Source: Methylorubrum rhodesianum
Lineage (GTDB): Bacteria; Pseudomonadota; Alphaproteobacteria; Rhizobiales; Beijerinckiaceae
NCBI RefSeq assembly: GCF_014199985.1
Contig: NZ_JACHOS010000012.1
Span: forward strand, 154,816 to 218,815
Reading direction: 5' to 3'
Length of the DNA stretch: 64,000 bases
Program-made: the position numbers and the translations under genes
The notes under the pieces: generated by a model
Seen by the model: only the letters and a program-made list of their open reading frames with translations
Database searches by the model: none
What the model was told of the DNA's origin: nothing
Part shown: positions 24,876 to 33,461 of the stretch, piece by piece
Layout of the letters: every line of letters starts with the position of its first letter
Numbering within the stretch: position 1 is the stretch's first letter

Positions 24876-25682
24876 ATGGGTCCGGCTGCTCCCACGACCG
24901 GCACCCTCGCCGCCGACGACATCCTCGCCTTCGCCGCCGAACTGGCGGAGGCGGCGCGCCCGATCGCGCGCGCCTATTTCCGCACCCCCCTCGACATCGT
25001 GACGAAGGCCGACGAGAGCCCGGTGACCTTGGCCGACCGCGCCATCGAGGCGCGCCTGCGCGGCCTGATCGAGGCGCGGTTTCCCGATCACGGCATCTTC
25101 GGCGAGGAGATGGGGGTGAAGCCCGGCACGGCGCCCGGAAACGGCCCGGTCTGGGTGATCGATCCCATCGACGGCACCAAGAGCTTCGTCACCGGCCTGC
25201 CGCTGTTCGGCACCCTGATCGCCTTCCTCGACGGCGGGGTGCCGCTCGTCGGGCTGATCGACATGCCGGCGCTGGGCGAGCGCTGGACCGGGCGGCCGGG
25301 GCAGGCCCTGTTCGGGGCCGAGCCCGCCCGCACCAGCGGCTGCCGGAGCCTGTCGGCGGCGCGCTCCTTCACCACGGCGCCCGACGGGTTCATCGGCGAA
25401 GACGCGGCGCGCTACCGCCGCCTCAGCGCAGCCACGGCCCTGCGCCGCTTCGGCGGCGATTGCTACGCCTACGGCCTGCTGGCCTCCGGCCATTGCGACC
25501 TGATCGCCGAGACCGGCCTCCAGCCCTACGACTACATGGCGCTGGTGCCGGTGATCCGCGCGGCGGGCGGGGTTGTCACCGACTGGGCCGGCGCAGACCT
25601 CACCCTCGGCTCCGACGGGCGGGTGCTCGCGGCGGCGAGCCCGGAACTGCACGCGCAGGCACTGGCGATCCTGCGGGAATGA
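24876..25682 (+). CDS. Inositol-monophosphatase-family phosphatase (HisN-like)
   Basis: 268 residues of the Mg-dependent FIG superfamily. Metal ligands are seen in FGEEMG (Glu) and VWVIDPIDGTKSF (Asp, Asp), with a C-terminal LQPYDYMALVPVIRAAGG carrying the last Asp. HisN-type histidinol phosphatases and inositol or nucleotide phosphatases share this layout. It ends the sigma-54 operon, three bases after kinase 2, and the pairing with two kinases suggests phosphorylated intermediates that are finally dephosphorylated. A histidine-biosynthesis role is less likely because no his gene is near. Confidence 0.78.
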   Translation: MGPAAPTTGTLAADDILAFAAELAEAARPIARAYFRTPLDIVTKADESPVTLADRAIEARLRGLIEARFPDHGIFGEEMGVKPGTAPGNGPVWVIDPIDGTKSFVTGLPLFGTLIAFLDGGVPLVGLIDMPALGERWTGRPGQALFGAEPARTSGCRSLSAARSFTTAPDGFIGEDAARYRRLSAATALRRFGGDCYAYGLLASGHCDLIAETGLQPYDYMALVPVIRAAGGVVTDWAGADLTLGSDGRVLAAASPELHAQALAILRE

Positions 25683-25851
25683 GGCCGCCGGCAGGGACCC
25701 GATCACGGGCCCCGACGATGGTGCGGGGCGGCGCCTCGCGGCGGAGACGAAGACCGCCCCACGCGCCGGCCGGATGCAAGTTCGGATCGCAGAGCGCTTA
25801 AAACATGGGCATCGAAGGTAAAAACTTGCGCATCGACGGGATGCTCTTTGC

Positions 25852-25880
25852 TTGACTGGGAAAATCGCCAATTTTAAAAA
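25852..25880 (+). promoter_or_regulatory. Sigma-70-type promoter of the guanidine operon
   Basis: TTGACT (25852-25857), a 17-base spacer, TAAAAA (25875-25880). Transcription would begin near 25887, right at the 5' end of the riboswitch. The surrounding sequence is distinctly AT-rich for this genome. Confidence 0.7.
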
Positions 25881-25889
25881 TGTAATCGA

Positions 25890-26005
25890 GTTGATCGCTA
25901 GGGTTCCAGCATCGCTTCGATGTGTTCGGTCCGAGAGCGGTTGCCGCGGCGGGAGACATCCGCCCGGATGCACGGCGGGATAAAAGCCCGGGAGACCTCA
26001 CTGGC
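25890..26005 (+). ncRNA. Guanidine-I (ykkC) riboswitch
   Basis: The conserved blocks of the ykkC class occur in order: CTAGGGTTCC (25898-25907), GGTCCGAGAG (25928-25937), ACGGCGGGA (25972-25980) and AAAAGCCCGGGAGA (25982-25995). This RNA binds guanidinium and turns genes on. It lies in the leader of an operon encoding carboxyguanidine deiminase, a urea/guanidine carboxylase and allophanate hydrolase, exactly the expected targets. The ends given are approximate because the closing P1 helix was not modelled. Confidence 0.93.
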
Positions 26006-26006
26006 C

Positions 26007-26046
26007 AGAGATTGGCAAGGACAGGTCTTGTACAATCTCTTTCTGT
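26007..26046 (+). terminator. Terminator-like hairpin after the riboswitch (expression platform)
   Basis: AGAGATTG (26007-26014) pairs with CAATCTCT (26033-26040), an inner CAAG/CTTG stem extends it, and the 3' side runs into TTTCTGT. Directly after the riboswitch, this is the likely regulated terminator. The competing antiterminator fold was not worked out. Confidence 0.6.
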
Positions 26047-26369
26047 ATTGGAAGGGACGTATGCCCGGCAGAGCCTCCAAGATCGACTGTTCGACCTCTT
26101 TGAGCGGCGCCCTCCCGCGCTCCCACCGCCGGCCCGTCCTGGCCGCGCGTCCCCCCGGTTTTCCCAACCCCGTTCCGTAGGCCGCGCCCGCGCGGGGACG
26201 CTCCACATCCTCGTGGTGGCCGCCTGCCAACAGGCCTGCTTTGGCTGTCCGACAGCGGGCTTCGCCCCGCCGCCTGCCTCTGCGCGCGCTTGCACGCCGC
26301 GCCCGCCCCAGCTCCGTGTCCGGCCGCAAGCGGCCATCCCAGACGACAAGACATGCCAGGAGACGAGAC
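26047..26369 (+). other. GC-rich leader between riboswitch and first gene
   Basis: I see no gene here. The stretch holds small palindromes, such as GGCCGC-AA-GCGGCC at 26322-26335. The ribosome site of the first operon gene, AGGAG, lies 8 bases before 26370. Confidence 0.5.
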
Positions 26370-27380
26370 ATGCGCATCCCGAGCCTGATCACCGGCGGTC
26401 TCACAGGGGTCCGGCGCGGCCTGTCCGCCCTCACCCTCGCCGTCGGGCTCCTCGCCGCACCGATGGCACAGGCCGCCGAGCCGCTGCGCATCGGCTACAG
26501 CGACTGGCCGGGCTGGGTGGCGTGGCAGGTCGCCATCGAGAAGGGCTGGCTCAAGGAGGCCGGCATCGACGCGAAGTTCGAGTGGTTCGACTACTCGGCC
26601 TCGATGGACGCCTTCTCGGCGGGCAAGCTCGACGCGGTGACCTGCACCAACGGCGACGCGCTCGTGATGAGCGGCAACGGCGCCAAGAACGTCATGATCA
26701 TGCTCACCGACTACTCCAACGGCAACGACATGATCGTCGGCAAGCCGGGGGTGAAGTCGCTGGCCGACTTGAAGGGCAAGAAGGTCGGTCTCGAAGTCGG
26801 CCTCGTCGAGCACCTCCTCCTCATCGACGGCCTGCAGAAGGCCGGGATCAAGGAGAGCGACGTCAGCCTCGTCAACGCCAAGACCAACGAGACGCCGCAG
26901 ATCCTCGCCTCGGGCGACGTCTCGGCCATCGGCGCGTGGCAGCCGATCGCGGGTCAGGCCATGCGCGGCGCGGCGGGGGCCCGCCCGCTCTACACCTCCG
27001 CCGACCGGCCGGGCCTGATCTACGACGTAGTCACGGTGACGCCCGCGAGCCTCGCCGCGCGGCGGCCCGACTGGATCAAGCTCGTCGGCCTGTGGGACCG
27101 GGTGGTGGCCTATATCCAGGATCCGAAGACGCAGGGCGACGCCGTGGCGATCATGGCGGCCAAGGTCGGCATCGAGCCCGCCGTCTTCACCCGCTTCCTC
27201 AAGGGCACGAAGCTCCTCACGCTCGCCGAAGGCCGCGCGGTGATGAAGGACGCCGACGGCTTCGGCTCGCTCTACGGGTCGAGCCGGCACGCGGACGCCT
27301 TCAACGTCAAGTTCGAGGTCTACAAGACCCCGCAGGACGTGAAGGCCGCGATCGATCCCGCCCTCACCGACGGCAAGTGA
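26370..27380 (+). CDS. ABC transporter substrate-binding protein, NitT/TauT type (guanidine operon)
   Basis: 336 residues with a Sec signal peptide (cleavage near AQAAEP, about residue 33). The mature part is an SsuA/TauA-like binding protein (IGYSDWPGWVAWQVAIEKGWL, DAVTCTNGDALVMSGNGAK). ATG at 26370 with AGGAG is clear; longer frames upstream are non-coding in character. First structural gene after the guanidine-I riboswitch, so guanidinium or a guanidine compound is the probable ligand. Transporters of this family recur in such operons. Confidence 0.83.
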   Translation: MRIPSLITGGLTGVRRGLSALTLAVGLLAAPMAQAAEPLRIGYSDWPGWVAWQVAIEKGWLKEAGIDAKFEWFDYSASMDAFSAGKLDAVTCTNGDALVMSGNGAKNVMIMLTDYSNGNDMIVGKPGVKSLADLKGKKVGLEVGLVEHLLLIDGLQKAGIKESDVSLVNAKTNETPQILASGDVSAIGAWQPIAGQAMRGAAGARPLYTSADRPGLIYDVVTVTPASLAARRPDWIKLVGLWDRVVAYIQDPKTQGDAVAIMAAKVGIEPAVFTRFLKGTKLLTLAEGRAVMKDADGFGSLYGSSRHADAFNVKFEVYKTPQDVKAAIDPALTDGK

Positions 27381-27405
27381 GCGGCAAGTGAGGGGAGAGG
27401 AGCCG

Positions 27406-28467
27406 ATGCGCGCGCCGCAGCCTCGACACCTGTCCGACCGGGACGCCGCTCCGGCGGTGGCGGTTGCCCCGCTCCCGCCGGTGGCGGGGGCCGCCCCCGT
27501 CGCCGGCCGGGCGCGGCGATCCTGGATCGGCGTGGCGCGCCCGCTCTCGCGGCGGCGGCACGGGACGCTGACGCTCCTCTCCTTCCTGATCCCGCTCGGC
27601 CTGTGGGCCGCCGTCTCCTACCTCCCCTTCCTCTGGCATCCCCTGGTCGAGGTGACGAACCCCGGCGACGTGGCCTGGATGGAGCCCGGCATGCGGGTGC
27701 CGCGGGCGGCCTTCGCCGAGGAGGTCGCGGCGGCCCAGGGCGCCGGCGGCGCGGGCCCCGAGGGCCGGCCCGCCAACCCGGTCTACCTGCCGGCCCCGCA
27801 CGAGGTCGCGGTCGCCCTCTGGACCGCGCTCACGGCGCCGCCGCCCCAGCGCGACGCGATCTGGCTGCCCGCGAGCCTGTGGCACTCGATCCAGATCATC
27901 TTCTGGGGCTTCACGATCTCCTCCCTCGTCGGCGTGCCGCTCGGCGTGCTGTGCGGGGCGCAAGCCTCGATCGCCCGGCTGACCGAGCCCGTAATCGAGT
28001 TCGTGCGCTACCTGCCGGCGCCGGCTTTCGGCGCGCTGATGGTCGCGATCCTCGGGATCTACGACGGGCCGAAGATCGCCATCATCGTCATCGGCACCTT
28101 CTTTCAGCAGGTGCTCGTCATCGCCAACACCACCCGCCGGGTCGATCCGCTGCTGGTCGAGGCCGCGCTCACCATGGGCTCGCGCAACCTGCGCCTGATC
28201 CGCCGGGTGATCGTGCCGGCGGTGCTGCCGCAGATCTACCGCGACCAGCGCATCCTGCTCGGCTGGGCCTGGACCTACCTGATCGTCGCGGAACTGATCG
28301 GCACCTCGTCGGGCATCACCTTCTTCATCACGCAACAGGCCCGCTACCAGCATTTCGACAACGTCTACGCCGCGATCCTCGTGATCGGCCTCGTCGGCAT
28401 CGCCACCGACATCGCGCTCGCGCTGCTCGGCCGCCGGCTCTTCCCCTATGCGAGGGCCGAGGCATGA
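27406..28467 (+). CDS. ABC transporter permease, SsuC/TauC type (guanidine operon)
   Basis: 353 residues, with a Pro/Ala-rich cytoplasmic N-terminus of about 50 residues, a first helix near 60-80, an unusually long periplasmic segment (about 85-150), and the BPD permease core with EAA loop (VEAALTMGSRNLRLIRRVIVP, about residues 257-277). ATG at 27406 preceded by AGGAG is preferred to GTG at 27388. It is ATGA-coupled to the ATPase gene. Confidence 0.83.
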   Translation: MRAPQPRHLSDRDAAPAVAVAPLPPVAGAAPVAGRARRSWIGVARPLSRRRHGTLTLLSFLIPLGLWAAVSYLPFLWHPLVEVTNPGDVAWMEPGMRVPRAAFAEEVAAAQGAGGAGPEGRPANPVYLPAPHEVAVALWTALTAPPPQRDAIWLPASLWHSIQIIFWGFTISSLVGVPLGVLCGAQASIARLTEPVIEFVRYLPAPAFGALMVAILGIYDGPKIAIIVIGTFFQQVLVIANTTRRVDPLLVEAALTMGSRNLRLIRRVIVPAVLPQIYRDQRILLGWAWTYLIVAELIGTSSGITFFITQQARYQHFDNVYAAILVIGLVGIATDIALALLGRRLFPYARAEA

Positions 28468-29399
28468 GCGGCGCCCCCATCACCCTGCCGATCGAGGCCT
28501 GCGACTACCGCACCCAGTGCGAGCCCGTGCGCGCCCGCTTCGAGCGGCTGAAGGCCCGCGAGGTCGCGCTCAGGGTCGAGGGCCTCGGCAAGGTGTTCCG
28601 CAACGCGGACGGCGTCGAGACCGTGGCTTTGCGCGGCATCGACCTCGTCACCCATCGCCGTGAATTCCTCTGCGTCGTCGGGCCGTCGGGCTGCGGCAAG
28701 TCGACCTTCGTGCGCATCCTCGCCGGGCTCGAGACCAAGAGTTCGGGCACCGTCAGCGTCGGCGGCGTGCCGGTGTCGGGTCCCGGCGCCGACCGGGGCA
28801 TGGTGTTCCAGGGCTACACCCTGTTCCCCTGGCTCACCGTCAAGCGCAACGTCGCCTTCGGTCTCGAAGAGAACGGCGAGGCCCGGCATGTGGCCGAGCG
28901 CGAGGCGCTGCAATGGCTGGCGCTGATCGGGCTGGAGCGCTTCGCCGACGCCTATCCGCACCAGCTCTCCGGCGGCATGAAGCAGCGCGTCGCCATCGCC
29001 CGCGCGCTGGCCATGCGCCCGCGCATCCTCCTGATGGACGAGCCGTTCTCGGCGCTCGACGCGCAGTCCCGCGCCCGGATGCAGGCCTACCTGATCGAGA
29101 TCTGGCGCAAGATCGACATCACCATCGTCTTCATCACCCACGACCTCGACGAGGCGGTCTATCTCGCCGACCGCATCCTCGTCCTGAAGGCCCATCCCGG
29201 CGAGGTCGAGGAGCTGATCGAGGTGCCGGTGCCCCGGCCGCGCCATCCCGGTCAGATGCAGATGCCGGAATTCCACGCCACCCGCGCCCGGCTCGACGCG
29301 CTGATCCATCCAGGTGAAGCCGAGGCCGACGGCCCGGCCGATCTGGGCAGCCTCGACATGGTCACCCGCATGGCGAGCGCGGGGGACGAGGTCGAATGA
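28464..29399 (+). CDS. ABC transporter ATPase, SsuB/TauB type (guanidine operon)
   Basis: 311 residues. Walker A is GPSGCGKST, Q-loop VFQGYTLFPW, signature LSGGMKQR, Walker B LLMDEPFSALD, switch His in FITHDLDEAVYLADR. A 35-residue N-terminal extension and a C-terminal tail (about 250-311) with a PRPRHPGQMQ segment are typical of the NitT/TauT subfamily. It overlaps the permease gene and the creatininase gene by four bases each, tying all three to one transcript. Confidence 0.88.
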   Translation: MSGAPITLPIEACDYRTQCEPVRARFERLKAREVALRVEGLGKVFRNADGVETVALRGIDLVTHRREFLCVVGPSGCGKSTFVRILAGLETKSSGTVSVGGVPVSGPGADRGMVFQGYTLFPWLTVKRNVAFGLEENGEARHVAEREALQWLALIGLERFADAYPHQLSGGMKQRVAIARALAMRPRILLMDEPFSALDAQSRARMQAYLIEIWRKIDITIVFITHDLDEAVYLADRILVLKAHPGEVEELIEVPVPRPRHPGQMQMPEFHATRARLDALIHPGEAEADGPADLGSLDMVTRMASAGDEVE

Positions 29400-30184
29400 G
29401 CACGCCTCTCCTTTGGTCCGACCGCACCTGGGAGGAGATCCCCGGTGACCTCGCGGGCGCCGCGCAGGCCGCGCTCCTGCCGATCGGCGCCACCGAGCAG
29501 CACGGGCCGCATCTCGGCTGCGGCATGGATTTCGTGCTGGCCGATCACCTCTGCCGCGCGGTCTCGGCCCGCACCGGCGTGCCGATGCTGCCCACCCTGC
29601 CCTACGGCTGCTCGCTCGGCCATTCGCGGCGCTGGCCCGGCACCATCGCCTTCGACCCGCTGCTGATGACCGACCTCGTCCGGCAGATCGGGGAACAGGC
29701 CTATCACTCGGGCGTGCGCCGCCTGTTCCTCGTCAACGCCCACGTCACCAATGCCGCGCCCCTGCGCTGTGCCCTCGAACTCCTGCGGGCGGCCCACGAC
29801 GACCTGATGGTGGCGCTCGTCAACACCGCCACCGTCAGCGGGCGGGTGCGCTCCGCCCATTTCCTGGACGCCGAGGACTGGCACGCCAACCGGGCCGAGA
29901 CCGCGCTGATGCAGGCCGTGGCCCCCGCCCTGGTGCGGGAGGACCGCATCGCGCAGGCCGATGATCCCGATCGGACCGGTGGCCTCGTCTTCGCCCACCC
30001 GGTCAACCGCACCAGCCGCAACGGCGTCACCGGCACCCCCTCGCAGGCGAGTGCCGCGGAGGGTGCCGAGCTGTTCGCCTGGATGGTCGAGGACCTGACC
30101 GCCCTCGTCCGGCGCGGGCTCACCGAGACCCCGCCCCTTCCCCATTCCTACGACGGCCCCGCCGTCCCCATGCCAGGAGCCTGA
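29396..30184 (+). CDS. Creatininase-family amidohydrolase
   Basis: 262 residues with the family motif LLPIGATEQHGPHL (metal Glu and His), GMDFVLAD (Asp), SLGHSRRWPGTIA and NAHVTNAAP, a variant of the usual NGHGGN: the second metal-binding His position reads Val-Thr-Asn. The family hydrolyses creatinine, formamides and related cyclic or amide C-N bonds. ATGA-coupled to the ATPase gene in a guanidine operon, it may act on a guanidine derivative such as a creatinine-like compound. The altered motif makes true creatininase activity uncertain. Confidence 0.75.
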   Translation: MSTPLLWSDRTWEEIPGDLAGAAQAALLPIGATEQHGPHLGCGMDFVLADHLCRAVSARTGVPMLPTLPYGCSLGHSRRWPGTIAFDPLLMTDLVRQIGEQAYHSGVRRLFLVNAHVTNAAPLRCALELLRAAHDDLMVALVNTATVSGRVRSAHFLDAEDWHANRAETALMQAVAPALVREDRIAQADDPDRTGGLVFAHPVNRTSRNGVTGTPSQASAAEGAELFAWMVEDLTALVRRGLTETPPLPHSYDGPAVPMPGA

Positions 30185-30185
30185 G

Positions 30186-31559
30186 ATGGGCCACGCGACC
30201 GACATCGACCCGAAGATCCGCGCCGTGCAGGAGGACCTGCGGGGCAAGGGCGTGAAATACGTCATCGGCGCCTATGTCGACATCCACGGGGCGCAGAAGG
30301 CCAAGGTGGTGCCGATCGACCACCTGCCGCAGATGGCGGCGGGCTCCGAGCGCTATACCGGCTACGCTCTCGACGGCCTGGGACAAGCCCCGAACGAGGA
30401 CGAACTCGCCTCGGTCCCCGACCTGTCGCGCGTCATCCCGCTGCCCTGGGAGAGCAAGCTCGCCTGGGCGCCCGCCGACCTGACCTTCCAGGGCAAGCCC
30501 TACCCGCTCTCGACCCGCGTCGCCCTCAAGAACGTCCTGGCCCAGGCCGAGGCGATGGGCTTCGGCTTCAATCTCGGCATCGAGTGCGAGATTTTTTTGC
30601 TGCGCCAGGCCGCCGACGGCTCGCTGCACACGCCCGTTCCCGACGATAAGCTGGTGAAGCCCTGCTACGACGTGCGCGGCTTCATCGACAACTTCTCCTG
30701 GCTCGACAAGGTCGCGACCACGATCAACGATCTCGGCTGGGACCTGTACTCGTTCGACCACGAGGACGCGAACGGCCAGTTCGAGTTCGATTTCAACTAC
30801 GCCGACGCGCTGACCACCTGCGACCGGCTGACCTTCTTTCGCATGATGACCAAGCATTACGCGAAGGAGGAAGGGCTGATCGCGACGATGATGCCGAAAC
30901 CCTTCGCCGACCGCACCGGTAACGGCGCGCATTTCAACATGTCGCTCTCCGACCGGGAGACGGGCCGCAACCTCTTCGCCTGCGCGCCCAACGAGGATCC
31001 CCGGGGCCTGGGCCTCACCGAGACCGGCTACCATTTCATCGGCGGCGTGCTGCGCCACGGCCGGGCGCTCTGCGCCGCCTTCGCGCCGACCGTGAACAGC
31101 TACAAGCGCCTCGTGCGCCAGGGCGCGATGGCCGGCTTCTCCTGGGCGCCGGTGTTCAATTCCTACGGCTCGAACAACCGCACCAACTCCGTGCGCGTGC
31201 CGGCCGGCGGCGGGCGCTGCGAGAGCCGCAACGCCGACGGCGCCGTCAACCCGTACCTCGCCGCCGCCCTGGTGCTCGCGGCGGGCCTGGAGGGCGTGCG
31301 CGAGCGGATCGATCCCGGCGCGCCCAACGAGGACAACCTCTACGAGCTGAGCGACGGCGAGCGCCGGGCGCGCGGCATCGGCTTCCTGCCCCAGACCCTG
31401 CAGGAGGCGGTCGACGCCTTCGCCGCCGACCCGCTGGTCGAGGCGACGCTGGGCTCAGGGCTTCGCGAGGAATTCATCCGCACCAAGCGCGAGGAGTGGA
31501 ACGCCTACCATCTCACGGTCAGCCCGTGGGAGATCGAGCGCTACAGCCACCTGTTCTAG
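30186..31559 (+). CDS. Type III glutamine synthetase (GlnT-like)
   Basis: 457 residues. Seen are the N-terminal beta-grasp (YVDIHGAQKAKVVP), the Glu-containing GIECEIFL, the HEDANGQFEFDF strand, NGAHFNMSLSD, and GSNNRTNSVRVPAGGGRCESR for ATP. These belong to the GlnT/gamma-glutamylamide synthetase branch rather than GlnA. In this operon it would capture ammonia set free from guanidine, or make a gamma-glutamyl amide. It starts one base after the creatininase stop. A homologue for methylamine (GMAS) is an alternative. Confidence 0.83.
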   Translation: MGHATDIDPKIRAVQEDLRGKGVKYVIGAYVDIHGAQKAKVVPIDHLPQMAAGSERYTGYALDGLGQAPNEDELASVPDLSRVIPLPWESKLAWAPADLTFQGKPYPLSTRVALKNVLAQAEAMGFGFNLGIECEIFLLRQAADGSLHTPVPDDKLVKPCYDVRGFIDNFSWLDKVATTINDLGWDLYSFDHEDANGQFEFDFNYADALTTCDRLTFFRMMTKHYAKEEGLIATMMPKPFADRTGNGAHFNMSLSDRETGRNLFACAPNEDPRGLGLTETGYHFIGGVLRHGRALCAAFAPTVNSYKRLVRQGAMAGFSWAPVFNSYGSNNRTNSVRVPAGGGRCESRNADGAVNPYLAAALVLAAGLEGVRERIDPGAPNEDNLYELSDGERRARGIGFLPQTLQEAVDAFAADPLVEATLGSGLREEFIRTKREEWNAYHLTVSPWEIERYSHLF

Positions 31560-31571
31560 GCGGAGGCTTTC

Positions 31572-31919
31572 ATGACCAAAGTCATCGCCTTCGCGAATTC
31601 TTCCGCCGAACCCGCGACCTACCGGCCGGCCCCGGAGCGCATCCTGGCCGGCGACCCGGTCCAGACCGCGACGCTGCACTTCACCAGCGCCGACGGGCGC
31701 TTCTCCGCCGGCACCTGGGCCGCCGAGCGGGGGACGTGGCGGGTCGTCTTCACCGAGAGCGAGTTCTGCCACCTGCTCGAAGGGGTGATCGTCGTCACCG
31801 ACGAGGCCGGCACGCGGACCACCTTCCGGGCGGGCGACGCCTTCGTCTCCCCGGCCGGCTTCACCGGCACCTGGGAGATCGTCGAGCCCGCCCGCAAGCT
31901 CTTCGCCTTCTACGAGTAG
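31572..31919 (+). CDS. Small cupin-domain protein
   Basis: 115 residues forming one cupin barrel of the cupin_3 (DUF861) type: FTSADGRFSAGTWAAERGTW, then SEFCHLLEGVIVVTDEAGTR and FRAGDAFVSPAGFTGTWEI. The metal motif is incomplete (one His and one Glu), so catalysis is doubtful and a binding or regulatory role possible. It follows the glutamine synthetase by 12 bases with AGG before the ATG. Such cupins are common in urea/guanidine operons. Confidence 0.72.
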   Translation: MTKVIAFANSSAEPATYRPAPERILAGDPVQTATLHFTSADGRFSAGTWAAERGTWRVVFTESEFCHLLEGVIVVTDEAGTRTTFRAGDAFVSPAGFTGTWEIVEPARKLFAFYE

Positions 31920-32008
31920 CCCCATCACAAGACTGGCCTGCCGGGACGACCCGGCCGCGACAGGGCGCTTCGACCGGGACGACCCGGCCCTCATCGGAGA
32001 CATGCGCA

Positions 32009-32821
32009 ATGTCGAATGAAGCGAGTGCGATCGCCGAGAACCGCCGCCGCTACGAGGAGCTGAAGCGGGCGGGCCAGGGCCACGCCCCGCGCGCCCTGCC
32101 CGGCCCGAGCCCGCGCGACGGCATGCCCCTCGACGCCACCGCGATCCTCCACCGCGAGACGATCCCCGGCGGCTGGTACTGGACCACTGCGCTGAAAGCC
32201 GGCGAGGCGCTGCGCCTCGGCCTCGACCACGGCCCGTCGAGCGTCGCGCTGGTGGCGTGGTCGGCCGCCGATCCGAGCGAACGGCTGAACTACGCCGACA
32301 CCGTCAAGGTGCAGTGGACGGCCGCCCTGCGGAAGGGCCGTGTGCTGTTCTCCGACATGGGCCGGGTGATGTTTTCGATCATCGAGGATTCCTGCGGGGC
32401 GCACGATGCCTTGACCGGTGGGTCCGATGCCGCCTCGAACGCGGCGCGCTATGCCGGCGGCCCGCACCGCAACACCCGCGACAACCTCGTGCTGGCCGCC
32501 CTCAAGAGCGGGCTCGATCGACGCGACATCCCCCCCTGCATCACCTTCTTCGCCCCCGTCGTCGTCGGGCCGGAGGGCCGCCTCAGTTGGAACGCGGCCG
32601 GCCGCGCGGCGGGCGACTTCGTCGATCTGCGCGCCGAGATGGACCTGACCGTCGCCCTCTCGAACTGCCCCCACCCCCTCGACCCGGCCCCCGACTACGC
32701 GCCGAACCCGGTCGCCGTCACCCGCTTCCGGGCGCCTGCCCCGGCGGCGGACGACCTCTGCCGCACCGCCACGATCGAGGCCGTGCGCGGCTTCGAGAAC
32801 AACGCCGCTGCCGGCTTCTGA
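32009..32821 (+). CDS. Urea-carboxylase-associated protein 1 (carboxyguanidine deiminase subunit)
   Basis: 270 residues, UAAP1 family. Conserved stretches are RETIPGGWYWTTALKAGEAL, MFSIIEDSCGAHDALTGG, and VDLRAEMDLTVALSNCPHPL. With its partner (next gene) it forms carboxyguanidine deiminase (CgdAB), which turns N-carboxyguanidine into allophanate and ammonia. Cys/His residues in DSCGAHD and SNCPHP are probable metal or catalytic residues. It lies 17 bases before its partner, the standard order. The A/B designation is left open. Confidence 0.86.
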   Translation: MSNEASAIAENRRRYEELKRAGQGHAPRALPGPSPRDGMPLDATAILHRETIPGGWYWTTALKAGEALRLGLDHGPSSVALVAWSAADPSERLNYADTVKVQWTAALRKGRVLFSDMGRVMFSIIEDSCGAHDALTGGSDAASNAARYAGGPHRNTRDNLVLAALKSGLDRRDIPPCITFFAPVVVGPEGRLSWNAAGRAAGDFVDLRAEMDLTVALSNCPHPLDPAPDYAPNPVAVTRFRAPAPAADDLCRTATIEAVRGFENNAAAGF

Positions 32822-32837
32822 GGGGGAGGCAAGACCG

Positions 32838-33455
32838 ATGACCAATACCGTGACCACGCTTTTCGATCAGGTCGTGCCCGCCCAGGCGCCGTTCTCCACC
32901 CTCGTGCGGGCCGGCCAGACGATCCGAATCGAGGACATGGAAGGCTGCCAGGCTGTCGACACCCTGTTCTACCGGGCCGACGACATGGGCGAGCGCTACT
33001 CGTCTCAGGATACGGTGCGCGCGCAGGGCGCGGCCTACGTCACCACGGGCACGCGGGTGATGTCGAACGAGGGCCGGGTGATGCTGGTCGTCACCGCCGA
33101 TTCCTGCGGGCGCCACGACACCTCCGCCGGGGCCTGCTCCTGCGAGAGCAACACCGTCCGCTTCGGCCACGCCACCAAGTATCTCCACGCCTGCCGCGAG
33201 AACTTCGCCATGGAGGTGGCGAAGTACGGCCTGTCGAAGCGCGACATCGTGCCGAACATCAACTTCTTCATGAACGTGCCGATCGAGCAGGATGGCGGGC
33301 TCGCCATCGTCGACGGCGTCTCGTCCCCCGGCGACTACGTCGAGCTCAGGGCCGAGATGGACGTGATCTGCGTGATCTCGAACTGTCCGCAGATCAACAA
33401 TCCCTGCAACGGCTTCAACCCCACGCCGATCCGCGTGACGGTGCGCGAGGGCTGA
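32838..33455 (+). CDS. Urea-carboxylase-associated protein 2 (carboxyguanidine deiminase subunit)
   Basis: 205 residues, UAAP2 family and paralogue of the preceding protein: the shared pattern is IEDMEGCQAVDTLFY, TADSCGRHDTSAGACSCESN, and YVELRAEMDVICVISNCPQI. The Cys-rich SCGRHD...CSC segment is a good metal-site candidate. Together the two subunits deiminate carboxyguanidine. It starts 17 bases after UAAP1 and ends seven bases before the carboxylase start. Confidence 0.87.
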   Translation: MTNTVTTLFDQVVPAQAPFSTLVRAGQTIRIEDMEGCQAVDTLFYRADDMGERYSSQDTVRAQGAAYVTTGTRVMSNEGRVMLVVTADSCGRHDTSAGACSCESNTVRFGHATKYLHACRENFAMEVAKYGLSKRDIVPNINFFMNVPIEQDGGLAIVDGVSSPGDYVELRAEMDVICVISNCPQINNPCNGFNPTPIRVTVREG

Positions 33456-33461
33456 TCCGAG

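Noticed and set aside
26011..26034. TTGGCA...TTGTACAA as a second promoter or sigma-54 site before the guanidine operon
   Set aside because: The spacing fits neither sigma-54 (GG-N10-GC absent) nor sigma-70, and the bases are better explained as a terminator hairpin after the riboswitch.
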